Origin: Diplolepis rosae
Taxonomy: Eukaryota > Arthropoda > Insecta > Hymenoptera > Diplolepididae
Assembly: GCA_030998225.1 (NCBI GenBank)
Contig: JAPYXD010000744.1
Location: forward strand, 1,178,001-1,242,000
DNA: 64,000 nucleotides
Direction: 5' to 3'
Notes under the pieces: model-generated
Database searches by the model: none
The model's input: the letters and a program-made list of their open reading frames with translations, nothing else
Told to the model about the DNA's origin: nothing
Program-made: the position numbers and the translations under genes
In this document: positions 19,454 through 29,239 of the stretch, piece after piece
How the letters are laid out: every line of letters starts with the position of its first letter
How positions within the stretch are numbered: the stretch's first letter is position 1

Positions 19454-21040
19454 TTTGTTTCAATAATAAGAGTAACTTTTGAAAAATTAAATAAATTAAT
19501 AAAAATAGATTTTCGCCATTATGGAAATCTATTAAAATCACTGAAAAAACGATATTCTAATTTTAAGAATAAACCACTTATTTTAAGAATATGCGCTACT
19601 TAAATAGGCGCCAGAAAAAGAATACAATTTACTAATGCATCCCGTTGGAATTTTTTATTGTAGGTGATCCAGTCTTAAGCAGCACTGGGAACTGCACAAC
19701 GCCTTGTTTTTGTGTCCTTGCAGAAATTAATATCTTGCGGTGAAAAAATTATTGCAACTTCTTAAAACATGTATTATTTGATTGAAAAACATTGGCTAAA
19801 GAATAAATAAACCATTCTTTAAAAAAAATCGTAAAAAAGCCTTTTTTGGCCCTGTAATTGACACTGTCCTCACTGAATTAAGAATATTATATTCTTAAAA
19901 TCAGAATATCATTTTTTCAGTGAAGTGTAACGTAGGGTTGATCCAGAAATATATGATATACGTATAATCATCAGGGGGAGGCGAGAGATCATCAAATTCC
20001 AATGACAAAATAGTCGTCCTATAGCCACGGGTGGTATAACTATATGGCAACCCCTTATGCCGCATATGCTACATGATCCAAGAGATTTGAATGATTTCAC
20101 GGGTGGCACAACAGAGAAACGTTTAACATCATGTAAATCCTCTCACATATTATAAAATAATTTTTTTTCTATTACGGGGACTAACGTCAATCAGAGAAAA
20201 ATGGAGAGATGTCATTATCAAGTTGGCTCAAATTGATGGCTTTTTTGTATCACAGAATACTAAACTCTATGTGTCATCATGTTTCCATGATAAAGAAAGC
20301 CTTATTATCCAAGTCTAAAAACTGGCTAACTTTTTTTTTCTGTGCAGATTTTAATAAATCTATAAAATTTGAAAAAATAATATCAACTAACAAAAGATCA
20401 CAATATATTTTCAGTAACTAAAAATTTGATTATTTATTTTCGACAAAAAAATTGTTTAAAAGAAACACTATGATTGAAACATATATTTTTTGAAATATTT
20501 ATAGAATTATCACCCTCCATAATATGTAATAATAGATAGAAAAAGTTGATCCAGTTGGGGGTTAAAAAATAAATGAAACACTCATCTATAGTTAGTCATG
20601 AGCGACGTTTCATTGGCTTGGTTCGCCAACCTCATCAGGCTATATTTATTTTAAAAATTTATATGTCGATTAAATAAAAATTTTAAAAAATTTATTAAAA
20701 TAAATTATACTTTTGAAAGTCCAAATTATAATTAAACCTAAAATTTAAAATTTTTACATTCAAAACACTTAGAAAGTCAAAAACTAAAATATAAATTAGA
20801 CAATCACATGGTAAGTCCAAAAGTAAAATTCTAACTAATAAGTTTCACAACTTCGTCTCTTATTTATAAACCAGAGCCACTAATATTAATATAATTACCA
20901 CTAATTTACTCGTGTATACTATACAAACCTGAATTTTCATACGTTAAATTTTTTAGTCAAGAGGATATTCATGATTTCAAATGTTTAGATTCTTCAATAA
21001 TGGATAATAATTATTATTTAATGTATAAACATCTTTTTTA
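19454..21040. other. AT-rich spacer
   Basis: Two short TTAAGAATA-rich patches at about 19560-19590 and 19876-19905 may be ends of one decayed element. The rest, including a slightly GC-richer patch at 19930-20110, shows no gene or repeat copy I can name. Confidence 0.4.
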
Positions 21041-21657
21041 TTAAGGCCATGTCCTAGGTGGGCCATGTGACCAAGTCAGTCCTCGGATCGATATTTTTTT
21101 TGTCTACATTTAAAATTAAAAGTCAAAAATTAGCGGGAAAAAGTTGGGAAAACGTTAATAAAGTAACATAGAATTAAAAGTGTGGGTGAAATCGCAAATT
21201 TAGGGCAACAAAAAAAGTTTGTTATAAAATAATCAAACAAGGAATCTGCATTATCATGACAGATCTTGCTAGATCGTGCGCATACAGAGTTCTATGTGGA
21301 CGGTCAGTTTTCACACAATTATGTTTATTTATTGAATTTTTTTTTTTACATTTATAAATATTTAGGACCAGATAAACCTTCTTTATTTTCTTCTATTCAA
21401 TTTCCCCAAGTTTAAAAGCGACATCTCCTTTCATGTGGAAATACGATAGGCGACAAAAATTACCCATATTTAATTTCTTCGGAAAACACTTTTTCGGAAT
21501 TTTTACCCAAATGAAGCAAATAAACGTAGTTTATTATTCTCTCTACCATTTCCCAAAGTCTTAAAATGGTATTTTCATGACAAAAAAAGTAATATGGGCG
21601 AAAAAAAAATTGATTACTTATTGTTAGTCACGTGGTCCACCTAGAACATGGCCTTAA
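21041..21657. mobile_element. TTAA-flanked MITE, piggyBac-like (GGCCATGTCCTAGG ends)
   Basis: TTAA (21041-21044) followed by GGCCATGTCCTAGGTGGGCC; the inverted end reads GGCCATGTTCTAGGTGGACC, followed outward by TTAA (21654-21657). Both continue with (A)YGTGAC. Interior is AT-rich without a transposase. Confidence 0.85.
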
Positions 21658-21805
21658 TACTATTTTTTTGACATGTTATGTGTATCATTTCAAAGATAAG
21701 TCTCTTTTTATAATCACTTTCAGAATCAACTATAATTGTACTATTCCAATAAAATTTATGATTAAGATTTATCGACTTTTTCTATCTATTAATACATATA
21801 TTTTT

Positions 21806-22191
21806 TCAAATTAATTAGTTGAGTTTGAAATTTTTGTCACTGCCTACATTATCGGAGGATCACTAGTCGCGTATCAGATAGGATACGTTGTCGACAGGTG
21901 TCCTCGTAGACAATTTCAAACTCTTATATCGCAAATAATGCAAATAAATTCAATATTTAAAGAATTTGAAAATCTTTCTGTGGAAAAAATGACGCTTTCG
22001 TCTGCGCTGGGATTCGAGCCCAGGTCTTTCGATTGCCGGTCGACTGCTCTAACCACTGAGCTACACAGGCTTCCGACATCTCCTTCTCCACAGGAAGATC
22101 TCCTTATATCGCCTAGTGGCTCAGCCTTGCGGCTGTAAATGATTTCAAATTAATTAGTTGAGTTTGAAATTTTTGTCACTGCCCACATTAT
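21806..22191 (-). repeat. tRNA-like repeat unit, bounded by a 47-bp direct repeat
   Basis: TCAAATTAATTAGTTGAGTT with TTTTTGTCACTGCCTACATT occurs at 21806 and again at 22145, a period of 339 bp. Between them lie TAGTCGCGTATCAGATAGGA, GACAGGTGTCCTCGTAGACA, TTTCTGTGGAAAAAATGACG and the tRNA-like part at 22000-22070 on the minus strand. The layout is that of a tandem repeat with one full unit and the start of the next. Confidence 0.8.
22000..22070 (-). tRNA. tRNA-like sequence in a repeat (not a functional tRNA gene)
   Basis: Read on the minus strand this has GCCTGTG, TA, the D arm GCTC-AGTGGTTA-GAGC, an anticodon arm GTCGA-CCGGCAA-TCGAA, and the T arm CTGGG-CTCGAAT-CCCAG, closing with CGCAGAC. 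Lengths match a cloverleaf. By position the anticodon would be GGC. Position 33 is C instead of U and the T loop starts with C, so a real tRNA is unlikely; it is a repeat-borne relic. Confidence 0.55.
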
Positions 22192-22635
22192 TTATAAATT
22201 TCAAAACTATACAATTTAAAATTAAAATGTTTTAAGGAAAAAATCTTATTAGGGCTAATATTATTTTCATTAGTATTTGTGAAAGGAGCAGTTCGTTTAT
22301 TTTAAATTTTGATCATTCCTAAAACCATTTCAGAAAACGAAACTTTTGATTATGATTTCATGAATAATTGCAGAAGACAACATTGCAAAAAAGATAGGTT
22401 TATTTTTTTCAAGATCTTCCGTTGTTATTGCTGAAATCCTACAAAATAAAGCGTAAGATCATTTTATAAATTTAAAAATGCAGCAAGGATAAAAATTAAC
22501 AAGTGGTAAAAAATTCTCGATGTTTATAGGGTAATAATTTATAACCAGAAATTTATTTCTTTTGTTTTGTAAAAAATAGCCATTTCACGGTGCCTTATTT
22601 ACATCCATTCATGATCCAGTCTTCTAATATACATA
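22192..22635. other. AT-rich spacer
   Basis: No coding frame, inverted repeat or repeat copy recognised between the tRNA-like unit and the mariner fragment. Confidence 0.5.
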
Positions 22636-23097
22636 TAGATGTCTATGACCATATTTTTGAATGGCTTCTTTCAATGTCATGATTTTTTCCTTCAGGCATT
22701 TGTTGACTGTTGTGCTTAGCTTGCTTTGCAAACAATATGCGCGTAATTTCGTTCAGAGTTGTTAGTTTGGCATCAACTTTAAGATGGAGTGTAAAAACGA
22801 GCATTTTGGTCATATTTTGCTTTTTTATTTCCGTGAAGGAAAGAACGCAGCACGGTCTGCTAAAAAGTTATGTGATGTGTATGGTGAGGAAGCCTTGAAA
22901 GACAGAAAGTGTCGAAATTGGTTTGATAAATTCCGTTCTGGGGATTTTTCACTAATAGATGAGCAATGTTCAGGTCGGCCAAATGAAGTCAATGATGACC
23001 AAATCAAAGCTATAATCGAATCGGATCGTCATGTAACTGTGCGAGAGATTGAACAAATGTTAAAAATACGAAAATCAACAATCGACCGTCATATACA
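22636..23097 (+). mobile_element. mariner 5' fragment (lineage 4)
   Basis: The 5' leader CATATAGATGTCTATGACCA and AATGGCTTCTTTCAATGTCA matches the minus strand of the mariner at 16401-17430. The terminal inverted repeat is absent upstream, and the right half is gone: after CGTCATATACAACA the sequence changes into a tail of the GCGAAGCGC-type repeat. Confidence 0.85.
22784..23097 (+). pseudogene. mariner transposase N-terminal half (lineage 4)
   Basis: From the ATG at 22784: MECKNEHFGHILLFYFREGK, then AARSAKKLCDVYGEEAL, CRNWFDKFRSGDFSL, GRPNEV and IIESDRHVTVREIEQMLKIR. These are both helix-turn-helix parts of the mariner DNA-binding region, intact and in one frame. The whole catalytic domain is missing. 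The frame runs on for 34 codons into unrelated repeat sequence and stops at 23200. It keeps the DNA-binding part of a protein whose full-length relative is at 16476-17369. Confidence 0.9.
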
Positions 23098-23175
23098 ACA
23101 TTCGCAATATTATAAAATTGATTTGAGCTTCAGTATAAAATTACATGAAATAAACTTGAAAGTATGCGCTCGTTT
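23098..23175 (+). repeat. Tail fragment of the GCGAAGCGC-type repeat fused to mariner
   Basis: CAATATTATAAAATTGATTT, GAGCTTCAGTATAAAATTA and AAATAAACTTGAAAGTATGC match 15525-15590 and 32605-32665. The junction with the mariner coding region lies at about 23097. Confidence 0.7.
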
Positions 23176-25684
23176 ATTTTTTATAAAAAAAAAGTTTTGA
23201 TAAAAAAAATTCTTCAATTAAGCACTAGTTTTTAATGCCTAGAATATACTGTATAAATTTTAAAGTGACATGCTTGATAACATGTCTAGTATTATATTGA
23301 CCCAAATTCATAGAATTTTTGTTAATTTCTTATTTTTCATTTAAATCTCTCGAGTAATGTTTAAAATATAGTGGCCACCATTTTAAAGTTTCACACTCAC
23401 ACAAATATCAGTTTCACTGTCCTACAGTTATCATAGAATATCTTTAAAAACATTCATTGGGTCATCTTGAAATTTTCGCTAAATATATTCGTAATATTGT
23501 ACTTTAAAATATTTCGTTCACAAAAATTAGACCTCAGGTAAAAATAGATAATTTTGCTTTCAAGAATAGCAAAAATAAGATTTATTAATAAAATTATTAT
23601 TTTGGGTTTCAAATTTTTTTCATGAAAAATAATCTTTTCTCTTTCAAATTAGCCCTTCAATAATAATATTGCTATTCTTGAAAGCAATATTATCTATTTT
23701 TGCCTGAGGTATAATTTTCGTGAACGAACTACCTTAATAAAATGGAAAAAAATCGATTTTTTGAAAATTCCTACTGCTCGTATCCCTTTACAAAAACGGC
23801 AATGCATAAAAAAACTGATAAAAAATAATTTTCGAATTAGATTTTTTCCAATTTTGATTCCCTTTAGGTATGGAAATTAACATTTGTTTAATTTATTGAT
23901 TCATAGATTGATACATACTAGATTTTATTTTATTAGCTTTTTGTTTCAGAAGTTTTTTGTATTGTTGAATATATGGTCAACTTTGTAAAACTTCACGAAA
24001 AAGGGGAGGAGATAAATTTGAAAATTTGAAATATTTTAACAGGTCTCTCTCAAAAACAGACGAAAGACTTCATTCTTTGATTATAATAAAATATTAGTTT
24101 AAATCGTAATATTCGTTAATTGTGCTGAAATAATGAACAATTAGATGAAATGTTAATAGGCGTAAAGATGGAAAGGATATGAATGCGCTGATTGCTGACT
24201 ATCAAAAACTAGGGATTAGCCCCTATCCATTTTATGAATAAGCTCTTCTATAACAAACTCCATTTCTTATTTTATTTTCAGTTTTCATACCAGGAAAAAA
24301 ATGCATCATATATATTAAATACACATATTCATATATATAATACAATGAGTAGTCTTCGTTCCACCCTCCAAAACTCCTTCGATTTTCTCCTAGCTTACTG
24401 CTCCACCAATCCTGGAGCATCTAGTAGAGGTGGAAAATGGTAAATCCCCTCTTGTTTTGCGCTATTGGACTTTCGCTGGACCAAGGTATTGACCCGAATC
24501 AAGAAAGCCTCGGCACCATAATTCGAAGTACTATATCTTTAATTTTATCTCGACTCATCACCTTATCAGTATGGATGATTCGAATATTATCATATTTTTC
24601 CTGCAAGTGCTCCATGTATATCTGAAAACATTATTGTCCGTCATATCGACTGGTCCATGCACGGAGATTGTAATTTACAGATATAAACTCTGAGTGAGAG
24701 CTGTTTCAAGTCTATAGTTCTAAGTCAAAAAAGAACTCAAAATGGCAAATCATGAAAAGCGGTTTCTTGAAAATAGATTATAATTTAGAATATAACATAA
24801 TCGAAATTTTAAATTACCCGTATATCTTAAATTTATGCCAAGCATTTGCATAATATTAGCTCCATACGCTCAGAAAACAATTTTTTTTAATTCAAAAAGA
24901 ATTTTATTGACTTAAGGGGGTCGTATTGTGTAGCAGTTTCAAAAACTCGATTTTTTGTTTGTTGCATACTTCTCATCTAAATTATGTTAGAAATACGCTG
25001 TAGAAACGTTTTAGCTTAATACTGAGTAATGAATAATTAATCGTAAGGCTTTTTAACAACATTTCATTACGTTGCAAATCTTTAAATGCGTTTTCCCAAA
25101 AGTTGTGTTTTTTAAGTTGGGGTGAACATTTTTAGAAAAACCTTTGAACCTCTCAAGTAGAATTTTCCGTTTTTATCTTCAGGAAATATGTCACTATAAA
25201 TAGACACAAGCTTTTTTGAAAATTTTGATCCAATATATTTCTAGAACTATTATTAGCACAAAAAAAGAGTAAAAAAATTTTTTTTTCAAACACCTGCGAT
25301 TTTGTGAATTTTTCTGATTTCTGAAAAAGTTTGGGATAACAAACAATAGTTTTAGCGGTTTTTTTGTTTCAGATTATCTGAAAGGTCACAATCGTTCACC
25401 CCATGTGCCCTGGACTTTTTTGACAAGGGCGTGTTCAAGGACACTAATACTAATAAATATTTTCAGACTGCAAAATCGAAAAAAGGGACTTGTTTTTCAA
25501 AAATTCAATTTGTTCATAACTTTTTCAAATTTTATGTAATAAAAAACAGTAAAAAAATGTTATTTATATTAAAACGTAATGTTACGAAAAAGTGCAGCCT
25601 TTCATTGCCAGGACATTTTTTTCTGTATCGAATAGTTTGAAAACTGGTAGGCTGTTGAAAACTAGTCGATTTTTTCAATCTGCA
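23176..25684. other. AT-rich spacer with one fold-back
   Basis: Apart from the fold-back at 23512-23729 and a possible left piggyBac-like end at 24913 (TTAAGGGGGTCGTATTG, no partner found), nothing is recognised. The patch GACTTTCGCTGGACCAAGGT at 24468-24487 resembles 29538-29557, so both may be relics of one repeat. Confidence 0.4.
23512..23729. mobile_element. Fold-back element with about 62-bp arms
   Basis: TTCGTTCACAAAAATTAGAC, CTCAGGTAAAAATAGATAAT and TTTGCTTTCAAGAATAGCAA on the left are mirrored on the right (GCTATTCTTGAAAGCAAT, ATCTATTTTTGCCTGAGG, TTCGTGAACGAA). The loop of about 90 bp is AT-rich. Confidence 0.8.
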
Positions 25685-25934
25685 CGGAAAAAAATAGTTC
25701 AATGAAATTTATAAAACTGTTTAAGAGTTAAGGATACAGGATGTTACGGAACAAAGTTCTGCAGAATTTACAGAACTTTTCAGTATAAAATGGGGAACAT
25801 TCAGGAAAAATTATTGAAAGTTTCACATTAATTATGAAAAGTTCTTTAAATTTTGTAGAACTTTGTTCCGTAAATGCCTGTACTCTTAACTCTCTTAAAC
25901 AGTTTTATAAATTTCATTGAACTATTTTTTTCCA
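25685..25934. mobile_element. 250-bp fold-back element
   Basis: GGAAAAAAATAGTTCAATGA, AATTTATAAAACTGTTTAAG, AGTTAAGGATACAGG and ACGGAACAAAGTTCT run inward from the left; their inverted copies run inward from the right. Arms are about 105 bp and the loop about 40 bp. No target duplication is obvious. Confidence 0.85.
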
Positions 25935-26239
25935 TTTGAAACTTTAAAAATTTAATAACTAATGAATAAAAAATATCATATTGAAATAAAAAAAACATAT
26001 CGATTATTTTTCAGTAAAGAATCGACGTAGAATAACCCTTATATTTAAAAGTAAGACTTATTTTTTTCAAGTGCCAGGGACATTGACCCAGGCGGAAAAA
26101 TTGGTGTACTGACAATCCTTACAACCGGCGCGGTGCCGTTCCGGTTGTAACCCGTGAGTAATGCCAGTGCTGCCGATCAGCACTGTGCCAAGCGTTGGCA
26201 CACCACTGGGGCGGCACTGGCTAAACACCGGCGCAGTAC

Positions 26240-26515
26240 TGCTTTTCAGTGCTGGCAAACAACCAACATTTGTGTATTGCCAAGCATCGGTGCAGCACTG
26301 AATCAGCACCGGCGCAGTACCAACATTCAGTATTGGCAAACAACCAACTTTTGAGTAATACCAAGCGTCGGTGCAGCACCGGCGTGGTACCGCTTTTCAG
26401 TATTAGCGATCAACGAATATCGCGTAATGTAAAGTATCGGCGCAGCACTGGATCAGCACCAGCGCAGTGCCACCGTTCAGTGTTAGCAAACAACCAACTT
26501 TTGAGTAATGCCAAG
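26240..26515 (+). repeat. About 80-bp minisatellite, diverged
   Basis: CAGTRYTGGCAAACAACCAA recurs near 26248, 26329 and 26479 with a weaker version near 26399; each is followed by TTTGAGTAATRCCAAGCRTCGG-like bases and GGTGCAGCACYG. The period is about 80 bp and the units differ at many positions. Confidence 0.75.
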
Positions 26516-26748
26516 CCTTTCTATCGCCTTTCATTGCCGACAAACATGTTAGTAATGCTATGAGTAGTACTCTAAAAAAAGTCAATTACATTCTACACAT
26601 TCGTTTGTGTCCCCGCATTGGTGTGATGGTAAGTAAAATTTCGCTGATCGAAAAACATTTTTATTGAAATAAACCAAAGTTTATTGCTTGAATTAGTTAA
26701 ACTTTCCATCGATTGGTTTTATGATTGTACCAAAGTATGCTGCGGTTC

Positions 26749-27577
26749 CAAAGTTTCATCATATTTTTGAAATTGAAAAAACTCAGAATTTTCAGATTCT
26801 GAACATACGTTGATTTTACTCTTGAAAACAAAAATTAAAGGAATCATAACCTGTATAAAGTATCACTAATATAGAATAATAAAAGTTAATAATTCTAAAA
26901 TGTATATAAATCTTTTTATTATGTAATGTTCTTTAATTCAAAAATTTGATCACTTTCTTTCAAAAATATTTTATTTGATAGAAAATCGATTTAATAATTA
27001 AAAATCTTAAAAAATTTATTCAGAATCATAAATTGGGATAAAATCTAAAAATTCCCGATTACACGGGGCCTATACACTTCTTACACGGCCCTGCAGTAGT
27101 TGAAGGTTATAAGCGCTATTTCCTTTCTTGAATTCCAAGCGTGCGCAGCCGAGAGGCTTAGTCGTTAAGTTAGTAATGCGTTAATTGTGAGTAGAGAGGG
27201 TTCGAACCCGCAGCGTTACGAATAATTTTTAATACTACCTATACGAGCGTTTGTGTAGTGTAGAGGGGAATGTGTGTTTGTAGGTAAGTTTGTATATAAA
27301 AGTAGTAAGTTAGAGTCAGCTTGAAAGTAAATAAAGTTTTGAAATGTACTAAGAATATTCATCGATTCAATTACTGCTCTTATTTGATTTACGGATTTTT
27401 GATTTTGATTTACTACGGAAAGTAAGTTAAAAAGTAGTCACACCTACTGACATTTTTTTTCTGTGTAAGTGTAACGAAAAAGTATTGTCAATTTACTCAG
27501 AAAAAATTTTCTAGCTTGAAAACAGATTTTTTACTGTGAAAACAGTGAACTTTTTCTTCCAAGCGAATATTTTCGGT
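26749..27577 (+). repeat. Two-copy 830-bp block with pol III-like module, copy 1
   Basis: Matches 59787-60635 on the same strand at most positions: TTTCATCATATTTTTGAAAT, CATACGTTGATTTTACTCTT, CCCGATTACACGGGGCC, CGTGCGCAGCCGAGAGGCTT, GGGTTCGAACCC, CGAGCGTTTGTGTAGTGTAG and CAGATTTTTTACTGTGAAAA. Copy 2 has a short extra stretch near 60424-60470. No coding frame. Confidence 0.85.
27145..27209 (+). promoter_or_regulatory. tRNA-like pol III module
   Basis: GCAGCCGAGAGGCTTAGTCG is A-box-like; GGGTTCGAACCC at 27198-27209 is B-box-like. The pair is close in sequence to the modules at 10059-10133 and 52429-52515, which lie in a different inverted-repeat family. The T-stem does not extend beyond three pairs, so it is not a tRNA gene. 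Confidence 0.5.
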
Positions 27578-27589
27578 ACATTTTCCAGT

Positions 27590-27905
27590 ACCGCACCAGT
27601 ACTAAAAGACAACTCCCAGCCGAGTGACATTTTGTACTAGTGCCAGCACCGCACCAGCACTGAAGGCCAGCGCTAGCGCAGTACCGCTGGTCAGCACTAT
27701 GACGTTGTTAACTATCGGAGTTCCGCCACCACCACGCCAGCACTGAAGGTCAGCGCTAACGCAGCACTGCTGGTCAGCACTATGCCGGTGTTACATTTCG
27801 AATCTTTGCCAGCACCGCGATAGACTTCATGAGGATCTACTGCCAGCACTATGCCAGCGCTGGAAGTCCGCTGGCAGTGCTGGCGCGGTGCTGCGCCGGT
27901 TGTAA
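27590..27905 (+). repeat. GC-rich CAGCACTG-type repeat block
   Basis: GCCAGCACTGAAGG(C/T)CAGCGCTA..GCAGTACCGCTGGTCAGCAC occurs near 27643-27700 and again near 27738-27782, about 95 bp apart. Further single words (GCCAGCACTATGCC, TGCTGGCGCGGTGCTG) continue to 27895. Confidence 0.7.
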
Positions 27906-28081
27906 ATTTCCGCCTGGGGAACTGTGCACTTAGCGTGGGATTACCCAGAATCATCATTTAATTTTAATAACTTAGGTTTAAAAAGTATTCCACGATAATA
28001 ATTCGTTTTTCTTCGTTAGCCTTTTTTTACATATTTATAGTATAGTACACTATGCACAGTAGAATAATGCCCCGTGTACAC

Positions 28082-28160
28082 GGAGAAAAATGGAGATCAG
28101 GAGAATACGAACGATTACTGAGAATACGAACGATTACTGAGAATTAAGAATGATTACTAT
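28082..28160 (+). repeat. 19-bp tandem repeat next to an ACACGGAGAAAAATGGAG end
   Basis: GAGAATACGAACGATTACT repeats twice exactly (about 28100-28138) and a third time in diverged form. ACACGGAGAAAAATGGAG just before is like the ends of the MITEs at 51673 and 52071; CACACTGAGAAAAAATCC near 28226 may belong to another such element. Confidence 0.6.
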
Positions 28161-28331
28161 AAAAGAGAAGAGAGTATTTGACAGCACAAGACTGATTCCC
28201 AAACAGTGTAACACTCTCTTCTGTCACACTGAGAAAAAATCCTGGGCATAGTGACGTGATATATGTAGTTGAAAATGTCCTTAACTACTTTTGTGGCTGA
28301 ATTCAAGCAATGGTTGACCCGTCAATGTAGG

Positions 28332-28412
28332 TACTAAAAGTGGTCGCAGTGACTAAGTAATGTAGTCACAGCGACTATGTAATGTTGTCACAGTCACTAT
28401 ATGTAAGTGTCA
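28332..28412 (+). repeat. Short minisatellite, about 23-bp unit, 3 diverged copies
   Basis: The unit GTCRCAGYGACTAWGTAATG appears three times in a row with small changes; each unit contains a small inverted pair GTCRC/GYGAC. Confidence 0.75.
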
Positions 28413-28539
28413 ACTATAAAGTTATGTTATCATTATCATTAGTTTGTTTAATTATTGTTATTACCTCGGCACAATAAGATACACACACATACACATACGT
28501 GCTCGCATATGATTATTATAATTACACGCGAATTCGAGT

Positions 28540-28953
28540 TAAAATTATGAAAAAGTTTTCTTAAATGTTGTTGCTTCCTCTTAAGTATTGATCTTATCCA
28601 AGACCGTGTTTAGAAAATCTTCATTTTTCTTAGATAAGATCAAATTTTAATGGGAATAAAGAATAAAGGTTATGTTGTATCTAATGGACCTAACCTTAAC
28701 CACAAATATTACAAATAGGGATTCCCTAGTCGGGGCCCCGCCAGATACAAATAGATTTTCCATACTTAAGCGAAACAAGGAATTCCTCACTAGAACCTGA
28801 CAGGGCCCCTATATCAGTTTTTTCTGGACTAGAAATACTAATCGGGTTCTAACAGGGCCCCTACCATTTTTTTCTAGATGAGGAAATTCTAGTCTGGGCC
28901 CCACTAGAACCCAACTTCAAATAAGGAAAGATAGGGAAATTTCTACACGGGGC
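28540..28953 (-). repeat. GGGCCCC-rich terminal block, inverted relative to 58659-59650
   Basis: AATTTCTACACGGGG at 28940-28953 is an end. Inward come GGGCCCCACTAGAACCC, CTAGATGAGGAAATTC, GGTTCTAACAGGGCCCCTA, CTGACAGGGCCCCTATA and AACAAGGAATTCCTCACTAG; all have minus-strand counterparts at 58659-58845. GTTGTTGCTTCCTCTTAAGTATT (in pieces, 28566-28590) matches 59600-59630, where a TTAA element begins, so this is an uninterrupted version of that site. Confidence 0.8.
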
Positions 28954-28954
28954 C

Positions 28955-29239
28955 ACACTGTTAAAAAAATTTATATTGAATTCAATATATGATATGAAGT
29001 TATTTGCATATACAGTATATGGAATTTAATATGCGCAATTATTAATTTTAATATGCATCAACGTGACAATAAAACAATACAAAAATAAAATAAGAAATAA
29101 AAATAATTTTATACTTGCATGAAATAAAATAATGTAAATTGTTATTAATACACCGGTATATTCTTTCACAAATAATATACAGAGATATTAAATATTATAT
29201 ACAAATGGACATGGAATTTAATAATATTTCTAACAGTGT
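28955..29239. mobile_element. Small inverted-repeat element (ACACTGTTA ends)
   Basis: Left ACACTGTTAAAAAAATTTAT..TTGAATTC and right GAATTTAATAATATTTCTAA..CAGTGT are imperfect inverted repeats of about 30 bp around an AT-rich core with many ATATGC words. It abuts the end of the 28540-28953 block. Confidence 0.6.

Larger units (their letters stand above)
26068..27935. repeat. Composite GC-rich repeat with inverted CCAGGCGGAAA ends
   Basis: CCCAGGCGGAAAAATTGG..TTACAACCGGCGCGGTGC (26087-26135) and the inverted set GCGCCGGTTGTAAATTTCCG, CCTGGG (27893-27919) suggest the ends of one element. Next to each end is a GC-rich array of CAGTACTGG/CAGCACTGG words (26150-26530 and 27590-27905). The middle (26749-27577) is a block shared with 59787-60635. 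It is therefore probably two nested families rather than one. Confidence 0.55.

Noticed and set aside
19325..19603. 92-codon frame
   Set aside because: Overlaps the right arm of a fold-back and has no recognisable domain.
24913..25450. Another TTAA MITE starting TTAAGGGGGTCGTATTG
   Set aside because: No matching inverted end followed by TTAA was found downstream.
26067..26585. Frames of 60-104 codons on both strands
   Set aside because: They come from the GC-rich 80-bp repeat, which lacks stops by composition.
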